The notes under the pieces are model-generated. The model was not told the origin of the DNA and made no database searches. It was given only the letters and a program-made list of their open reading frames with translations. A stretch of DNA of 64,000 nt from an uncultured Oscillospiraceae bacterium (GTDB lineage: Bacteria; Bacillota; Clostridia; Oscillospirales; Oscillospiraceae): positions 1 to 64,000 of the forward strand of contig CAKUDE010000001.1 of the NCBI GenBank assembly GCA_934645175.1, in the 5' to 3' direction. Of this stretch, positions 62,696 through 64,000 are shown one piece after another (the stretch's first letter is position 1; every line of letters starts with the position of its first letter). Position numbers and translations under genes: made by a program.

Positions 62696-63577
62696 TCAAA
62701 GCCCTTCCAGATCAAATTCCGGCAGCAGCTCATCCTTTGCGGCGCAAAGGTCCTGCGTGAAGCCGTTTGTCACGCCGCAAAGCTCCGCCCACGACATGAC
62801 GGCGGCGTATTCGTCCGCCGTGACGCGCCGGTCGAGCGGCGGCTGCATCCCCGGCATGGGCAGATACTGCGCCATAAGGGAAAAAAGAACGTCCCGCTTT
62901 GGAAACAGCTCTGCAAAACGCTCAACAACCTTCAGAGAATTTTCAACGCAGCCGGGCAGCACAAGGTGGCGCACGATCATCCCGCGCTGCATAACTCCCT
63001 CTTCGTCCACGACGGCCGCGCCGACCTGCCGATACATTTCCCTCAGGGACTCCTCGCAGATGATCGGGTAGTTTGGCGCGTCGGACAGGCGCCTTGCCAG
63101 CGTTTCATCCGCATATTTATAGTCAGGCAGATAAATATCGATCAGCCCGTCGAGCTCGCGAAGCGTTTCGACGCTTTCATACCCACCGGAGTTATAGACA
63201 ACCGGGACGGGCAGCTTCGGCGTCAGCGCGGGCAGAATCGACGGTAAAAACTGCGTCGGCGTGTTCAGCTCGACGCACTGTGCGCCTTCGTCGATCAGTG
63301 CCTCAAAAACCTCACGCAGACGTGCGGCGGACAGCTCCTTTCCAAAGTTTTTCAGAGAGATGGCCGCGTTCTGGCAGTAGCGGCAGTGCAGCGTGCAGCC
63401 GGAAAAAAACACGATTCCGGTGCCGTACGCACCGGAGATCGGCGGCTCCTCTCCGTAATGGAGCATCGCCTTCGCCGCGCGCAGGGACGCGCTTTGGCCG
63501 CAGTAGCCCGTCTCTCCGCGCGTGCGGTCAACGCCGCAGCGGCGAGGGCAGAGGGCGCAGGCAGAATAGTTCAGCAT
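62696..63577 (-). CDS. Radical SAM protein of the PflA/PflX type
   Basis: A 293-residue radical S-adenosylmethionine enzyme. The cluster motif is CTLHCRYC (CX3CX2C), and the N-terminal CALCPRRCGVDRTRGETGYC gives four further Cys. It resembles PflX/YgiQ-like glycyl-radical activases, with an open (beta/alpha) barrel and LPDYKYADETLA. No glycyl radical enzyme lies nearby, so the target is unknown. It lies between two parS sites. Confidence 0.8.
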   Translation of the reverse strand: MLNYSACALCPRRCGVDRTRGETGYCGQSASLRAAKAMLHYGEEPPISGAYGTGIVFFSGCTLHCRYCQNAAISLKNFGKELSAARLREVFEALIDEGAQCVELNTPTQFLPSILPALTPKLPVPVVYNSGGYESVETLRELDGLIDIYLPDYKYADETLARRLSDAPNYPIICEESLREMYRQVGAAVVDEEGVMQRGMIVRHLVLPGCVENSLKVVERFAELFPKRDVLFSLMAQYLPMPGMQPPLDRRVTADEYAAVMSWAELCGVTNGFTQDLCAAKDELLPEFDLEGL

Positions 63578-63640
63578 GGGAATCAGACCTTTACAAATAT
63601 GTCATTCCATATTATAATGAGTGTGCCGGTAACGGCGGAA

Positions 63641-63656
63641 TGTTTCACGTGAAACA
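63641..63656. promoter_or_regulatory. parS centromere site 2
   Basis: A second perfect TGTTTCACGTGAAACA, 13 bases before the next gene start. Confidence 0.97.
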
Positions 63657-63668
63657 AAGGAGAAAACG

Positions 63669-64000
63669 ATGCTTCAGAAGAATCAAATTGTCCGCGCCGA
63701 GGTGACGGGCTTCACAAGCGACGGGCTGGGCGTGTGCCGCGCCGAGGGCTGTGCGATATTTGTGCCGAACGCAGCGCCCGGAGAGGTTTATGACCTACGC
63801 ATCGTCCATATCGGGAAGACGGCCGCACACGGGCGGATCGAGCATATTATAACAAAATCGCCGCATCGCGTCAACCGTCTCTGCGCGGATGCGAAGCGCT
63901 GCGGCGGCTGTAATTTCTGGCATATCGACTATGAGGCGGAGTGCGAGATCAAGCGGCAGCGCGTGCTTGATGCGCTCAATCGCATCGGGGGACAGCGCCT
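63669..64000 (+). CDS. TrmA/RlmCD-family 23S rRNA (uracil-5)-methyltransferase, 5' part
   Basis: The first 110 codons of a gene that runs past the window end. A TRAM domain (VRAEVTGFTSDGLGVCRAEGC, in part) is followed by the start of the Fe-S cluster motif CADAKRCGGCNFWHIDY, which is typical of RlmD-like RNA uracil methyltransferases. ATG at 63669 has AAAGGAG upstream. The methyltransferase domain is outside the window. Confidence 0.88.
   Translation, partial: MLQKNQIVRAEVTGFTSDGLGVCRAEGCAIFVPNAAPGEVYDLRIVHIGKTAAHGRIEHIITKSPHRVNRLCADAKRCGGCNFWHIDYEAECEIKRQRVLDALNRIGGQR

Overview
The window reads as a chromosome segment of a spore-forming anaerobic Bacillota, most like the Clostridia order Oscillospirales. 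The indications are a spoIIP gene, a PstSCAB-PhoU-PhoBR operon, a two-gene SUF-type Fe-S assembly pair, Soj/Spo0J-type ParAB with two perfect parS sites, and dispersed palindromic repeats. The lineage is an inference from gene content and repeat style; no rRNA gene is present to fix it.

The window has two compositionally different halves. Bases 1 to about 28,000 are a lower-GC mobile or accessory region. It holds a truncated DUF3990 gene, a DUF4143-type ATPase, three large serine recombinases with their small partner genes, a DUF3987 replication protein, an excisionase-like HTH protein and several small regulators. Between the recombinases, on the minus strand from 18,791 down to 4,740, lies a nine-gene operon: XRE regulator, coiled-coil protein with a GrpE-like tail, truncated Hsp70, UvrD-family helicase, DrmA helicase, DrmB (DUF1998), NERD-nuclease/helicase fusion, C5 cytosine methyltransferase and Vsr endonuclease. 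DrmA, DrmB and a C5 methyltransferase are the hallmark of class 2 DISARM anti-phage systems. DrmC (phospholipase D fold) and DrmE are not seen, and an Hsp70 module, two superfamily-1 helicases and Vsr are present. This is the best candidate for a poorly described or undescribed defence system.

From about 28,100 the sequence is GC-rich core chromosome, beginning with an initiator tRNA-fMet. In order: a solute-binding-like lipoprotein; pstS-pstC-pstA-pstB-phoU-phoB-phoR for phosphate uptake and its control; rpiB; an acyl-ACP thioesterase; spoIIP; prs-pth; mfd; and a VanW-family protein. Then come a heterodimeric ABC multidrug exporter preceded by a leader peptide and attenuator, the Fe-S pair smsC-smsB, and a lipid cluster (glycosyltransferase, psd, pssA, LPG-synthase-type membrane protein, PAP2 phosphatase). 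The right end has mscL, serS, a 44-residue membrane protein, parB, parA, a radical SAM activase and the start of a TrmA-family RNA methyltransferase.

Most core intergenic gaps longer than about 250 bases contain copies of a palindromic repeat (ends GTCATTGCGAGG / CCTCGCAATGAC). The repeats are absent from the mobile half, which supports recent acquisition of that half. Two parS sites near parAB suggest that the right end is near the replication origin.
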